Source: Peptostreptococcaceae bacterium (GTDB taxonomy: Bacteria > Bacillota > Clostridia > Peptostreptococcales > Peptostreptococcaceae). From it: a DNA stretch of 64,000 nucleotides. The translations under genes and the position numbers were made by a program. The notes beneath the pieces were generated by a model, which ran no database searches, was not told the origin of the DNA, and was given only the letters and a program-made list of their open reading frames with translations. The stretch covers positions 80,643 to 144,642 of the forward strand of contig JAOARY010000051.1 of the NCBI GenBank assembly GCA_025210335.1, given 5' to 3'. Positions 1 through 8,622 of the stretch are shown in pieces. How positions within the stretch are numbered: position 1 is the first letter of the stretch; each line of letters opens with the position of its first letter.

Positions 1-46
1 CTATACAAAAAATACATTATTTAATTAAAGCTAGGAGGATTTTTAA

Positions 47-844
47 ATGGGAAAAGTTATTGTTATAACATCAGGTAAGGGTGGTGTAGGTAAAACTACC
101 ACTACAGCAAACTTAGGAACTGCACTTGCTATGTTAAAAAAAAAGACAGTAGTTGTTGATGCCGATATTGGTCTTAGAAACTTAGATGTGGTTATGGGGC
201 TAGAAAATAGAATTGTTTATGATATTGTAGATGTTGTTGAAAAAAACTGTAGATTAAATCAAGCTCTTATAAAAGATAAAAGATTTGAAGGATTATTTTT
301 ACTTCCAGCAGCTCAAACAAGAGATAAAACGGCTGTTTCAGAAGATCAAATGAAAGTACTATGTGATGAGCTAAAAAAATCATTTGATTATATATTAATA
401 GATTGTCCTGCTGGAATTGAACAAGGTTTTAAAAATGCTATAGCAGGAGCAGAATTATCATTTGTAGTTACAACTCCAGAAGTATCTGCTGTAAGGGATG
501 CGGATAGAATAATTGGACTTTTGGAAGCTAATGAACTTGAAAATCCTCAACTTATAATAAATAGATTAAGAGTTGATATGGTTAAACGTGGAGATATGAT
601 GAATATTGATGATATAATAGATATATTAGCAATTGATTTAATAGGGGTTATTCCAGATGATGAACTTATAATAACATCAACAAATCGTGGAGAACCTGTT
701 GTAAGTTTAAATTCATCAATGTCAGCACAGTCTTATAGAAATATAGCTAGGAGAGTTTTAGGTGAAGATGTTGAATTTATAGATTTGGAAGTAGAAGAAA
801 AATTTGTAGATAAAATTAAAAAGCTTTTTGGTTTGAAAAAGTAG
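47..844 (+). CDS. minD: Septum site-determining ATPase MinD
   Basis: MinD is the membrane-bound ATPase that, with MinC and MinE, keeps FtsZ rings away from the cell poles. The 265-residue product has the usual family length. It starts with the deviant Walker A motif KGGVGKTT at residues 11-18, and carries the DADIGLRNLD switch region and the LIDCPAG Walker B-type motif. The C-terminus (KFVDKIKKLFGLKK) is the amphipathic membrane-targeting helix expected of MinD. An AGGAGG box lies about 8 bases before the ATG. minE follows after 11 bases, so they are co-transcribed. minC is expected just upstream, outside the window. Confidence 0.97.
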   Translation: MGKVIVITSGKGGVGKTTTTANLGTALAMLKKKTVVVDADIGLRNLDVVMGLENRIVYDIVDVVEKNCRLNQALIKDKRFEGLFLLPAAQTRDKTAVSEDQMKVLCDELKKSFDYILIDCPAGIEQGFKNAIAGAELSFVVTTPEVSAVRDADRIIGLLEANELENPQLIINRLRVDMVKRGDMMNIDDIIDILAIDLIGVIPDDELIITSTNRGEPVVSLNSSMSAQSYRNIARRVLGEDVEFIDLEVEEKFVDKIKKLFGLKK

Positions 845-855
845 AGGTGAATTAA

Positions 856-1131
856 ATGTTAGATATGTTAAAAGTATTTTCTAATGAGTCAAAAATGAGC
901 AAGAATATTGCGAAGGAGAGACTAAAATTAGTTTTGGTACACGACAGAGCTAATTGTTCATCTGAATTTTTGGGCAATATAAAGGGCGAAATCTTAAGTG
1001 TTATATCAAATTATATTGAAGTGGATGAAGATAATTTGGAAGTGAAAGTTACAAAAACAAGAAACGAAGGAAAGGTTGTTTCAGCCCTTGTTGCAAATAT
1101 TCCTATAAAAAATATGAAGAATTCAAAATAA
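856..1131 (+). CDS. minE: Cell division topological specificity factor MinE
   Basis: MinE stimulates the MinD ATPase and confines MinCD inhibition to the poles. The product is 91 residues, normal for the family. The N-terminal part contains the MinD-interacting segment (AKERLKLVLVHDRA), and the rest matches the topological specificity domain (ISNYIEVDEDNLEVKV). A GAGGTG box precedes the ATG. It sits 11 bases after minD and 17 bases before rodA in the same operon. Identification rests on the motif and on the neighbour. Confidence 0.94.
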   Translation: MLDMLKVFSNESKMSKNIAKERLKLVLVHDRANCSSEFLGNIKGEILSVISNYIEVDEDNLEVKVTKTRNEGKVVSALVANIPIKNMKNSK

Positions 1132-1148
1132 AGAAAGTTGGCAGAGTA

Positions 1149-2228
1149 ATGATTTTAAAGATGATAAAATCTATAGATTGGATTCTTTTGCTTAGTGTAT
1201 TTCTTATATTTATAATAGGTCTTATAACTATAAGCAGTGCTGTACATATACTAGATGGTGGCAGCAAGAAGATGATTATAGTACAAGCCCTGGCATTTTG
1301 TGTAGGGCTTTGTGCTATGTCTGTATTTATATTTATAGATTATAATAAATTCAAAGAATATAGAAGATATCTTTATGTACTCAATATATTCTTATTGCTC
1401 TTAGTATATGTACCAGGACTAGGGGTGAAAATTGCAGGAGCTAGATCTTGGATTAATTTAGGTGTTTTAAATTTTCAAACTTCAGAACTTGTAAAAATAA
1501 GTTTTATACTTTGTTTTGCAAGTTTTATGGAAGATAAAAAGGGTGAAATTAATAAAATCAAAGATCTAATACCTATAGGACTTTATTGCTCTCCTGTCCT
1601 TTTAATGCTTTTAAAGCAGCCTGATTTAGGAACTACTATAGTATTTATATCAATAATAGCAGGTATGTTGTTTGTATGTGATATGGATTTAAAATTAATA
1701 AGAAATTTAATTTTAATACTACTTATAGCAATACCTGTAATATATCCAAATTTAGAAAATCATCAAAAACAAAGAATTGATGAATTTTTTGATAATTATC
1801 AATTAAACCAATCGATAATAGCAATTGGTTCAGGAAAAGTATTTGGTAAGGGACTTTATCAAGGAACGCAAAATAGATATAATTTCTTACCAGTTCAAGA
1901 GTCTGATTTTATATTTGCTGTATTGGTTGAAGAAACAGGGCTTTTAGGAGCTTCTATTTTATGTTTGTTATTTTTATTATTTTTAATTAGAATACTTCGG
2001 ATTGCAGCAATATCAAAAGATTTCTACGGGAGTCTTGTCTGTACAGGAGTGCTCTTTATGTTTTTATATCAAATTGTACAAAATATAGGAATGACAATAG
2101 GTCTAATGCCTATAACTGGGGTAACACTTCCTTTTGTAAGTTATGGAGGAAGCTCTATGGTTACAAGTTTTATGGCTTTAGGATTAGTTTTAAATGTATC
2201 AATGAGAAGAAGGAAGATTAATTTTTAG
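1149..2228 (+). CDS. rodA: Rod shape/peptidoglycan polymerase, FtsW/RodA/SpoVE (SEDS) family
   Basis: SEDS proteins polymerise glycan strands together with a class B penicillin-binding protein. The 359-residue product is almost wholly hydrophobic with about ten membrane segments. It contains family motifs [25 protein letters not shown] and, near the end, [13 protein letters not shown]. Position after minDE and before mgsA matches rodA in other Clostridia, so RodA is preferred over FtsW. No strong Shine-Dalgarno box is seen before the ATG (AGAAAGTTGG only), which suggests coupling to minE translation. Confidence 0.9.
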   Translation: MILKMIKSIDWILLLSVFLIFIIGLITISSAVHILDGGSKKMIIVQALAFCVGLCAMSVFIFIDYNKFKEYRRYLYVLNIFLLLLVYVPGLGVKIAGARSWINLGVLNFQTSELVKISFILCFASFMEDKKGEINKIKDLIPIGLYCSPVLLMLLKQPDLGTTIVFISIIAGMLFVCDMDLKLIRNLILILLIAIPVIYPNLENHQKQRIDEFFDNYQLNQSIIAIGSGKVFGKGLYQGTQNRYNFLPVQESDFIFAVLVEETGLLGASILCLLFLLFLIRILRIAAISKDFYGSLVCTGVLFMFLYQIVQNIGMTIGLMPITGVTLPFVSYGGSSMVTSFMALGLVLNVSMRRRKINF

Positions 2229-2239
2229 GGAGTGGAACA

Positions 2240-2638
2240 ATGAATATATCTTTAATTGCACATGATGAAAAGAAAGATTTGCTTGTGAATTTTTGTGTTG
2301 CATATGAATATATCTTAGAGCATCACACATTATTTGCAACAGGGACAACTGGTCTTAGAATAATGGATCAAACTAAACTTAATATACATAGATTTAAGTC
2401 TGGTCCATATGGAGGAGACCAACAAATAGGTGCAAAAATTGCTGAAGATAATATGGATTTAGTAATTTTTCTAAGAGACCCAATGGCGGCGCAACCACAT
2501 GAACCTGATATTCAAGCACTTATAAGACTTTGTGATGTTCATCATGTACCAATAGCTACTAATTTGGCTTCAGCAGAACTTTTTATAAAAGCGATTGAAA
2601 GAGGCGATTTGGATTGGAGAGCTATTTTTAAAAAATAA
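2240..2638 (+). CDS. mgsA: Methylglyoxal synthase
   Basis: MgsA converts dihydroxyacetone phosphate to methylglyoxal and phosphate, a bypass of lower glycolysis. The 132-residue product has the family length and motifs: LIAHDEKK near the N-terminus, ATGTTG (phosphate binding), the catalytic-loop [13 protein letters not shown], and FLRDP(M)[15 protein letters not shown] box precedes the ATG. It is the last gene of the min-rodA-mgsA operon and is followed by a strong terminator. Confidence 0.96.
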   Translation: MNISLIAHDEKKDLLVNFCVAYEYILEHHTLFATGTTGLRIMDQTKLNIHRFKSGPYGGDQQIGAKIAEDNMDLVIFLRDPMAAQPHEPDIQALIRLCDVHHVPIATNLASAELFIKAIERGDLDWRAIFKK

Positions 2639-2956
2639 TATAAAATAAATAATATGAAAATGCTAATTTAAATTTTGAATTTAAATTAGCATTTTTTTAT
2701 TTATATTTATATCTAAAAAAGTTTTTTATTATAAATTTATTTATGAAGAATATAGTTATTTCTATAACTAAAAATATTAAATATATTATTTATATATGAA
2801 ATTTAATGAATTATAAAGTATTCTATAGTTATTTTAAGATAATCTGATTATAAAAACAAAATTTCTGTTTGACAAAAATTTAATTATTTGTTTTTATAAT
2901 TATGAATTTATAAATAAGGGGTTATTTATAAATATCTTAAAAATAGGGGGATTTAT
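2639..2956 (+). other. Intergenic region before the fatty-acid transporter
   Basis: Besides the mgsA terminator this 318-base stretch holds no ORF. A TTGACA near 2869 with a TATAAT about 20 bases further on is a possible but over-spaced promoter for the transporter. A GGGGG ribosome binding site lies just before the ATG at 2957. Nothing else was recognised. Confidence 0.5.
2658..2698 (+). terminator. Rho-independent terminator after mgsA
   Basis: A perfect 15-base inverted repeat (ATGCTAATTTAAATT with a TTG loop) is followed by seven T residues. It closes the min-rodA-mgsA operon. Confidence 0.92.
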
Positions 2957-4348
2957 ATGAAAAATTCAAATGTAGTTTTAAAAGAAGAGAAAAAGAAAGA
3001 TAATTTGTTTTTAAAATTTACAAATTTATGTGTTAATTTGGTTCAAAATTATTTACCTGATCCATTTTTGTTTGCATCTATACTGACTTTAGTTGTACTT
3101 GTCATGGGAGTTTTGGTGACTAAACAGTCAGTAACACAAATGACAAATCATTTTGGTAATCAAATGTGGGCACTTCTTGGTTTTTCAATGCAAATGGCAT
3201 TAGTACTTGTGACTGGTCATACTTTAGCAAATACTAATTTAGTGAAATTAAAGCTTGAAAAATTAGCCAGTATTCCTAAAAATGCATTTCAAGCAATTGT
3301 AGCAGTAACTTTGGTTGCAACTATATCTAGTTATATAAATTGGGGTTTTGGATTGGTTGTAGGAGCTTTATATGCGAAGGAAATTGCAAAAGTTGTAAAG
3401 AAGGTTGATTATAGACTTCTTATAGCATCTAGTTATTCTGGTTTTTTAGTTTGGCATGCAGGGATATCTGGTTCAATTCCACTTAAATTAGCAAGTGGAG
3501 GTAATGATTTAGTAAAAGTTACAAAGGGAGCGGTTGTGGAAGCAATTCCAGTAAGTGAAACTATTTTTTCTTTTTATGGATTAATACCATTTTTAATAAT
3601 TTTAATCACAATGCCTATATTAAATGCATATATGCACCCAAAAGAAAATATATTTGAAATCGATAAAAAATTGATTGAAGATGAAAAGACTAATCTAGAT
3701 AGTAATATAAAGACTTTTGCAGATAAATTAGAAAATTCTATTTTAATATCGATTTTAATTTCTTTAATTGGATTTATATATATAATAAATTATTTTAAAT
3801 TAAATGGAGCAAAATTAAATCTAAATATTGTAAATGCTATATTTTTATTCACAGGAATTATACTTCATAAAACACCAAAAGCTTTTTTAAGTGCATTTTC
3901 AAATGCGTGTAAGGGAACAAGTGGAATTATACTTCAATTTCCTTTTTATGCTGGAATAATGGGAATGATGACAGGTCTTAATGCATCTGGTGTTTCATTG
4001 GCTTCAAGTATATCAGATTTTTTTGTAAATATATCTTCTGTAAATACTTTTCCATTATTTACGTTTTTAAGTGCGGGAATTGTTAATTTTTTTGTACCTT
4101 CTGGTGGTGGGCAATGGGCTGTTCAAGCTCCTATTATGATGCCTGCTGGTGTAGAACTTGGAGTTAGTGGTGCTAAAACTGCTATGGCAATTGCTTGGGG
4201 AGATTCATGGACTAATATGATACAACCATTTTGGGCTCTACCAGCATTATCTATAGCAGGTTTGAATGCAAAAGATATAATGGGATATTGTGTTATAAAT
4301 TTAATATATTCAGGAATTATAATTGGTCTATGTTTATTATTTTTATAA
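2957..4348 (+). CDS. atoE: Short-chain fatty acid transporter, AtoE family
   Basis: The 463-residue protein is very hydrophobic with about ten to twelve membrane segments. It resembles the AtoE/COG2031 short-chain fatty acid permease family, with motifs such as YLPDPFLFA near residue 34, INWGFGLV, the long loop around residue 230, and NFFVPSGGGQWAVQAPI near residue 380. The family moves acetoacetate or butyrate across the membrane. It lies just before the lysine-to-butyrate operon but with its own leader, so export of butyrate or acetate made by that operon is the likely role. That role is inferred from the family and the neighbours. Confidence 0.85.
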   Translation: MKNSNVVLKEEKKKDNLFLKFTNLCVNLVQNYLPDPFLFASILTLVVLVMGVLVTKQSVTQMTNHFGNQMWALLGFSMQMALVLVTGHTLANTNLVKLKLEKLASIPKNAFQAIVAVTLVATISSYINWGFGLVVGALYAKEIAKVVKKVDYRLLIASSYSGFLVWHAGISGSIPLKLASGGNDLVKVTKGAVVEAIPVSETIFSFYGLIPFLIILITMPILNAYMHPKENIFEIDKKLIEDEKTNLDSNIKTFADKLENSILISILISLIGFIYIINYFKLNGAKLNLNIVNAIFLFTGIILHKTPKAFLSAFSNACKGTSGIILQFPFYAGIMGMMTGLNASGVSLASSISDFFVNISSVNTFPLFTFLSAGIVNFFVPSGGGQWAVQAPIMMPAGVELGVSGAKTAMAIAWGDSWTNMIQPFWALPALSIAGLNAKDIMGYCVINLIYSGIIIGLCLLFL

Positions 4349-4557
4349 ATTTTTACAAAAAAATGATAAAAATATAACTATCGAAAAATGACGAAAAATA
4401 TTCGCTTATTTCATAATGCAAAAAAAATTGCATCAAAAAAGCTTGGAAAATGTTTTTTTATGCATGGAAATGAAAGTTTAGAAAAAAAACATGAAAAATT
4501 AGTTGACGAATTTTTAAAAAGTTATATAATTAGAGTTAGATAAGATAATTAAATAAC
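4349..4557 (+). other. Intergenic stretch between atoE and the riboswitch
   Basis: No ORF. It contains a short inverted repeat ATGCAA/TTGCAT near 4417-4434 that may end atoE transcription weakly, and the promoter at 4503-4530. The rest of the gap, to 4913, is the lysine riboswitch, its terminator and the kal ribosome binding site. Confidence 0.5.
4503..4530 (+). promoter_or_regulatory. Promoter of the lysine fermentation operon
   Basis: TTGACG (4503-4508), a 16-base spacer and TATAAT (4525-4530) form a near-consensus sigma-A promoter. Transcription would start near 4537, about 20 bases before the riboswitch P1 helix. Confidence 0.75.
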
Positions 4558-4731
4558 AAAAAATAGAGGTGCAGTTTTTCGGGTAAAAATTAGATGATAA
4601 GGAAAGGAACTTCCAATGTTAATTTTGAAGGGGAAAATTGCCGAAAGGTTAATTTAGTTCATTTAAATTATTCTTGGGAGTTGAAAGTAAATTTTCAGCT
4701 ACTGCCATATTTTTATGGAGCGCTATTTTTG
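4558..4731 (+). promoter_or_regulatory. Lysine riboswitch aptamer before the lysine catabolic operon
   Basis: The leader has the conserved L-box landmarks in order: AGAGGTGC (about 4565), GGGGAAAATTGCCGAA (4630-4645), TTGGGAGTTGAAAG (4674-4687), ACTGCCAT (4701) and TGGAGCGCTATTTT (4716-4728). P1 is AAAAATAG (4559-4566) paired with CTATTTTT (4723-4730), eight perfect pairs. P5 is CCAT/ATGG (about 4705-4718). The layout matches the B. subtilis lysC aptamer. The gene placed behind it degrades lysine rather than making it. Confidence 0.93.
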
Positions 4732-4800
4732 GCATATAAATGCTAAAAGTTCCATAATATTTTATAGATTTTTAGCATTGATTATTCAATGCTTTTTTTA
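4725..4800 (+). terminator. Riboswitch expression platform: terminator with mutually exclusive antiterminator
   Basis: Three overlapping helices can be drawn. Terminator: AGCATTGA (4774-4781) with TCAATGCT (4786-4793), then T to 4799. Antiterminator: AATGCTAAAA (4739-4748) with TTTTAGCATT (4770-4779), which takes the 5' arm of the terminator. Anti-antiterminator: 4725-4734 with 4741-4750, ten pairs including two G-U, which uses the 3' strand of P1. Lysine-bound P1 therefore frees the antiterminator, which gives an ON switch. Pairing was done by eye. Confidence 0.8.
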
Positions 4801-4913
4801 TTGGATTTATTTAATACAAATTTTAAAATCTTAGAATTACAAAATGCATTTGTATTCAAAAATAAATTCAAAATATTTTAAATTTTATGATAATTCAAAG
4901 GGGGCTACAAAAA

Positions 4914-5306
4914 ATGGAATCGATGATAAGATTGAGAATGAGTTCACATGATGCTCATTATGGAGGAAATTTAGTTGATGGTGCAAGAATGTTGCAATTA
5001 TTTGGGGACGTTGCAACGGAGCTTTTAATATTAAATGATGGAGACGAAGGTCTTTTTAGAGCCTATGATAAGGTTGAATTTTTAGCACCAGTATATGCAG
5101 GAGATTACATAGAAGCTGTTGGTAGAATTATTGAAACAGGAAATTCTTCAAGAAAAATGGAATTTGAAGCTAGAAAGGTTATAGTTCCAAGAACTGATTT
5201 AAATGATTCAGCAGCAGATGTTTTAGATGAACCTATAGTTGTATGTAAAGCTAGTGGAACTTGTGTTGTACCTAAAGATAAGCAAAGAAATGTAAAAAGT
5301 TTATAA
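4914..5306 (+). CDS. kal: 3-aminobutyryl-CoA ammonia-lyase
   Basis: Kal removes ammonia from L-3-aminobutyryl-CoA to give crotonyl-CoA, the last lysine-specific step of lysine fermentation. The product is a small hot-dog-fold protein of 130 residues with [19 protein letters not shown] near the N-terminus, as in known Kal proteins. I chose the ATG at 4914 because GGGGG ends nine bases upstream. An in-frame ATG at 4887 has no such box. It is the first gene of the operon after the lysine riboswitch. Confidence 0.9.
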   Translation: MESMIRLRMSSHDAHYGGNLVDGARMLQLFGDVATELLILNDGDEGLFRAYDKVEFLAPVYAGDYIEAVGRIIETGNSSRKMEFEARKVIVPRTDLNDSAADVLDEPIVVCKASGTCVVPKDKQRNVKSL

Positions 5307-5334
5307 ATTATAAATATATGGGGGGACTTTTGCT

Positions 5335-6168
5335 ATGGAAAAACTAATTATAACAGCAGCTATTTGTGGAGCGGAGGTTACAAAGGATCATAATCCAAGT
5401 GTTCCATACACAGTATCAGAAATAGCAAGTGAAGCTTATGAAGCTTATAAGGCTGGTGCAAGTATAATACATCTTCATGTTAGAGAAGATGATGGTACTC
5501 CAACGCAAAGTAAGGACAGATTTAAAGCGTGTATAGATGCGATAAAAGAAAAATGTGATGATGTTATAATTCAGCCATCTACTGGTGGGGCAGTAGGTAT
5601 GAGTGATGAAGAAAGATTACAACCAGTTTATTTAAATCCTGAAATGGCAACATTAGACTGTGGAACTTGTAATTTTGGTGGAGATGATATATTTGTAAAT
5701 ACTGAAAATACTATTAAAAATTTTGGGAAACAAATGATTGAACTTAATATCAAACCTGAAATTGAAGTATTTGATAAAGGTATGATAGATATGGCATTAA
5801 GACTTAATAAAAAAGGATTTATAAAAGATCCTATGCATTTTAATTTTGTTATGGGTGTAAATGGTGGTATAAGTGCATCTTTAAGAGATTTAGCATTTAT
5901 GCAATCTAGTATTCCTTCAAATGCTACTTTTACAGTTTCAGGAATAGGAAGACATCAATTTAATATGGCTGCAATGGCAATATCAAGTGGTGGACATGTG
6001 AGGGTTGGATTTGAAGATAATGTTTATATGTCAAAAGGTAATCCAGCAAGCTCAAATGCTGATTTTGTAAAAAGAGTTGTGAAAATGGCTAATGAAATTG
6101 GTAGAGAAATTGCAACACCAGCTGAAGCTAGAAAAATATTAAATTTAGAAGGTGATTTAAATGAATAA
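5335..6168 (+). CDS. kce: 3-keto-5-aminohexanoate cleavage enzyme (BKACE family)
   Basis: Kce condenses 5-amino-3-oxohexanoate with acetyl-CoA and cleaves it to acetoacetate and 3-aminobutyryl-CoA. The 277-residue protein has the TIM-barrel BKACE pattern. Glu14 (in AICGAEVT) and the zinc ligands His46 and His48 (in IIHLHVRED) fall at the positions known for the characterised enzyme. GGHVRVGFEDN near the C-terminus carries the other conserved acidic residue. A GGGGG box precedes the ATG. The end overlaps atoD by eight bases. Confidence 0.95.
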   Translation: MEKLIITAAICGAEVTKDHNPSVPYTVSEIASEAYEAYKAGASIIHLHVREDDGTPTQSKDRFKACIDAIKEKCDDVIIQPSTGGAVGMSDEERLQPVYLNPEMATLDCGTCNFGGDDIFVNTENTIKNFGKQMIELNIKPEIEVFDKGMIDMALRLNKKGFIKDPMHFNFVMGVNGGISASLRDLAFMQSSIPSNATFTVSGIGRHQFNMAAMAISSGGHVRVGFEDNVYMSKGNPASSNADFVKRVVKMANEIGREIATPAEARKILNLEGDLNE

Positions 6169-6814
6169 AGTTGTTTCTATAAATGAAATAAAAAATGAAT
6201 TTAAAGATGGAATGACTTTGATGATCGGTGGATTTTTAGGAGTTGGAACTCCTGAAAAAATTATAGATTTATTAGTTGATATGAACATAAAAGATTTAAC
6301 TATAATAGCAAATGATACTAGTTATGTTGATAGAGGAATAGGTAGATTAGTTGCTAATGGTCAATGTAAAAAAATTATAGCATCTCATATAGGGACTAAT
6401 AAAGAAACTGGAAAAAGAATGGTTGAAAAAACTATGGATGTTGAGCTTTCACCACAAGGAACATTAGCAGAAAGAATTAGAGCAGGTGGATGTGGACTTG
6501 GTGGAGTTCTGACTAAGACAGGTCTAGGAACTATAGTTGCAGAAGATAAAGATATTATAGAAATTGATGGCGAAAAATACTTACTTGAAAAACCATTAAA
6601 AGCAGATTTGGCACTTATTGGAGGGAATGTAAGTGATGAATCTGGAAATACTATATATAAAGGGACTACAAGAAATTTCAATCCTCTTATGGCGATGGCT
6701 GCTAATAAAGTTATTGTAGGAGCTAAACAAATCGTAAAAACAGGAGAGATTGATCCAAATAATGTAATAACTCCTGGGGTTTTAGTTGATTATATAGTTA
6801 AGGATGGTGAGTAA
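6161..6814 (+). CDS. atoD: Acetoacetate/butyrate CoA-transferase, subunit alpha
   Basis: AtoD is one subunit of the CoA-transferase that moves CoA between butyryl-CoA and acetoacetate, feeding the acetoacetate from Kce into the butyrate pathway. The 217-residue product has the class I CoA-transferase alpha signature ([16 protein letters not shown] near the N-terminus, [19 protein letters not shown] near residue 90, then [10 protein letters not shown]). It overlaps kce by eight bases and the beta-subunit gene follows at once, so the subunits are translationally coupled. Confidence 0.95.
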   Translation: MNKVVSINEIKNEFKDGMTLMIGGFLGVGTPEKIIDLLVDMNIKDLTIIANDTSYVDRGIGRLVANGQCKKIIASHIGTNKETGKRMVEKTMDVELSPQGTLAERIRAGGCGLGGVLTKTGLGTIVAEDKDIIEIDGEKYLLEKPLKADLALIGGNVSDESGNTIYKGTTRNFNPLMAMAANKVIVGAKQIVKTGEIDPNNVITPGVLVDYIVKDGE

Positions 6815-6815
6815 G

Positions 6816-7508
6816 ATGAGTGCTCAAGCTATTATGGAAAGACTTAATATAGATTCTAAAGAAGCAAAAAAAATAATTGCAAAAAGAATAGCAAAAGAAT
6901 TAAAAGATGGTCAACTTGTTAATTTAGGGATAGGACTACCTACTATGGTTGCAAATTATATCCCAGAAGATATAAATGTTGTGTTCCAATCAGAAAATGG
7001 AATGGTTGGTATGGGACCAGCACCTAGTGAAGATGAATTAGATGAAGATATAACTAATGCTGGAGGACAACATGTAACAGTATTACCTAGTGGCGCATTC
7101 TTTGATAGTTCAATGTCATTTTCTCTTATAAGAGGAGGTCATGTTGATGCAACTGTTTTAGGTGCATTAGAAGTTGATGGACAAGGTAATTTATCAAACT
7201 GGATAATTCCAGGCAAACTAGTTCCAGGTATGGGTGGAGCTATGGACTTAGTTACTGGTGCAAAAAAAGTAATAGTTGCTACAGTTCATACAGCAAAAGG
7301 AAAACCAAAAATACTTAAAGAGTGTAAACTTCCTTTTACAGCTTGTAATGTTGTAGATATGATTGTTAGTGAGCTTGGCGTTATGGAAGTTACAAATGAG
7401 GGATTAGTATTAAAAGAGATACATCCACAAATTTCTGTTGAAGAGATAAAAATTCTAACTGAAGCAGAACTTATAATAGATGAAAATCTTAAAAAAATGG
7501 AAATTTAA
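6816..7508 (+). CDS. atoA: Acetoacetate/butyrate CoA-transferase, subunit beta
   Basis: This subunit carries the catalytic glutamate of class I CoA-transferases, seen here as [10 protein letters not shown]. Further motifs are [16 protein letters not shown] near the N-terminus and [16 protein letters not shown] prefer ATG 6816, which sits behind GGTGAG. An in-frame ATG at 6804 would overlap the end of atoD. About 230 residues, normal for the family. It pairs with AtoD to exchange CoA between butyryl-CoA and acetoacetate. Confidence 0.95.
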   Translation: MSAQAIMERLNIDSKEAKKIIAKRIAKELKDGQLVNLGIGLPTMVANYIPEDINVVFQSENGMVGMGPAPSEDELDEDITNAGGQHVTVLPSGAFFDSSMSFSLIRGGHVDATVLGALEVDGQGNLSNWIIPGKLVPGMGGAMDLVTGAKKVIVATVHTAKGKPKILKECKLPFTACNVVDMIVSELGVMEVTNEGLVLKEIHPQISVEEIKILTEAELIIDENLKKMEI

Positions 7509-7528
7509 TAAAATTGGGGGGAAAGAAT

Positions 7529-8581
7529 ATGCAAAAAGGCTGTAAATATGGAACACATAGGGTTATAGAACCTAAAGGTGTATTGCCACAACCAGCAACA
7601 AAAATTTCAAATGATATGAACTTATTTGATAATGAAATAAGAATTGATGTTCAAGCTTTAAATATAGATTCAGCAAGTTTTACTCAAATAGAAGAAGAAC
7701 AAAATGGAAATGAAGAAGCTATAAAAAATAGAATTTTAGAAATTGTTAATGAAAAAGGAAAGATGCAAAATCCTGTTACTGGTTCTGGGGGAATGTTAAT
7801 AGGAACAATAGAAGAAATCGGGCCTAAAATGCAAGGGAAAACTGATTTGAAAGTAGGAGATAAAATAGCTACTTTAGTATCTTTATCATTAACACCATTA
7901 AAAATAGATAAGATAAAAAATATACACAAGGAAATTGATAGAGTTGAAATAGAAGGTAAAGCTATATTATTTGAAAGTGGAATATATGCAAAATTACCAG
8001 AAGATATGGATGAAAACTTAGCTTTAGCTGCATTAGATGTTGCAGGTGCTCCAGCTCAAACAGCTAAATTAGTAAAGCCAGGAGATAGCGTATTAATATT
8101 AGGAGCTGCTGGAAAATCAGGTATGCTTTGTGGTTATGAAGCTAAAAAAAGAGTAGGTCCTACTGGGAAAGTTGTTGGACTTGTTGTATTTGAAGAAGAT
8201 AAGAAAAAATTATTAGATGCAGGATTATATCATGATGTTATAGTTGCAAATGCAAAAGAACCAGCATTGGTATTAGAAAAATCATTAGAATCTAATAATG
8301 GCAATGAATATGATGTATCTATAAACTGTGTTAATGTTGAAAATACAGAAATGTCAACTATATTACCTGTAAGAGATGATGGAACAGTTTATTTCTTCTC
8401 AATGGCTACTAGTTTTACAAAAGCTGCACTTGGAGCTGAAGGTGTTGGAAAAGATGTAAATATGATTATTGGTAATGGTTATACAAAGGGACATGCAGAA
8501 ATAACATTAGAAGAACTTAGAGAATCTAAGGTTATAAGAGATATATTTGAACAAACTTATGTTCAAAATCAGTTAGTTTAA
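7529..8581 (+). CDS. kdd: L-erythro-3,5-diaminohexanoate dehydrogenase
   Basis: Kdd oxidises 3,5-diaminohexanoate with NAD(P)+ to 5-amino-3-oxohexanoate and ammonia. The product is 350 residues with a nucleotide-binding stretch VLILGAAGKSGMLCGYEAK near residue 190 and the long N-terminal catalytic domain (CKYGTHRVIEPKGVLPQPA) found in known Kdd proteins. GGGGGGAAAG just before ATG 7529 fixes the start. A TTG at 7514 is in frame but lies inside that box region. Position between atoA and kamA supports the call. Confidence 0.94.
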   Translation: MQKGCKYGTHRVIEPKGVLPQPATKISNDMNLFDNEIRIDVQALNIDSASFTQIEEEQNGNEEAIKNRILEIVNEKGKMQNPVTGSGGMLIGTIEEIGPKMQGKTDLKVGDKIATLVSLSLTPLKIDKIKNIHKEIDRVEIEGKAILFESGIYAKLPEDMDENLALAALDVAGAPAQTAKLVKPGDSVLILGAAGKSGMLCGYEAKKRVGPTGKVVGLVVFEEDKKKLLDAGLYHDVIVANAKEPALVLEKSLESNNGNEYDVSINCVNVENTEMSTILPVRDDGTVYFFSMATSFTKAALGAEGVGKDVNMIIGNGYTKGHAEITLEELRESKVIRDIFEQTYVQNQLV

Positions 8582-8622
8582 TTGGGGGCTTATTTTTTAT
8601 ATTTATATGGGGGGTTTTAAAT

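Noticed and set aside
2957..4348. Lysine transporter of the NhaC type, as in some kam clusters
   Set aside because: The motifs (PSGGGQWAVQAP) are those of the short-chain fatty acid transporter family, and the gene lies outside the lysine riboswitch unit.
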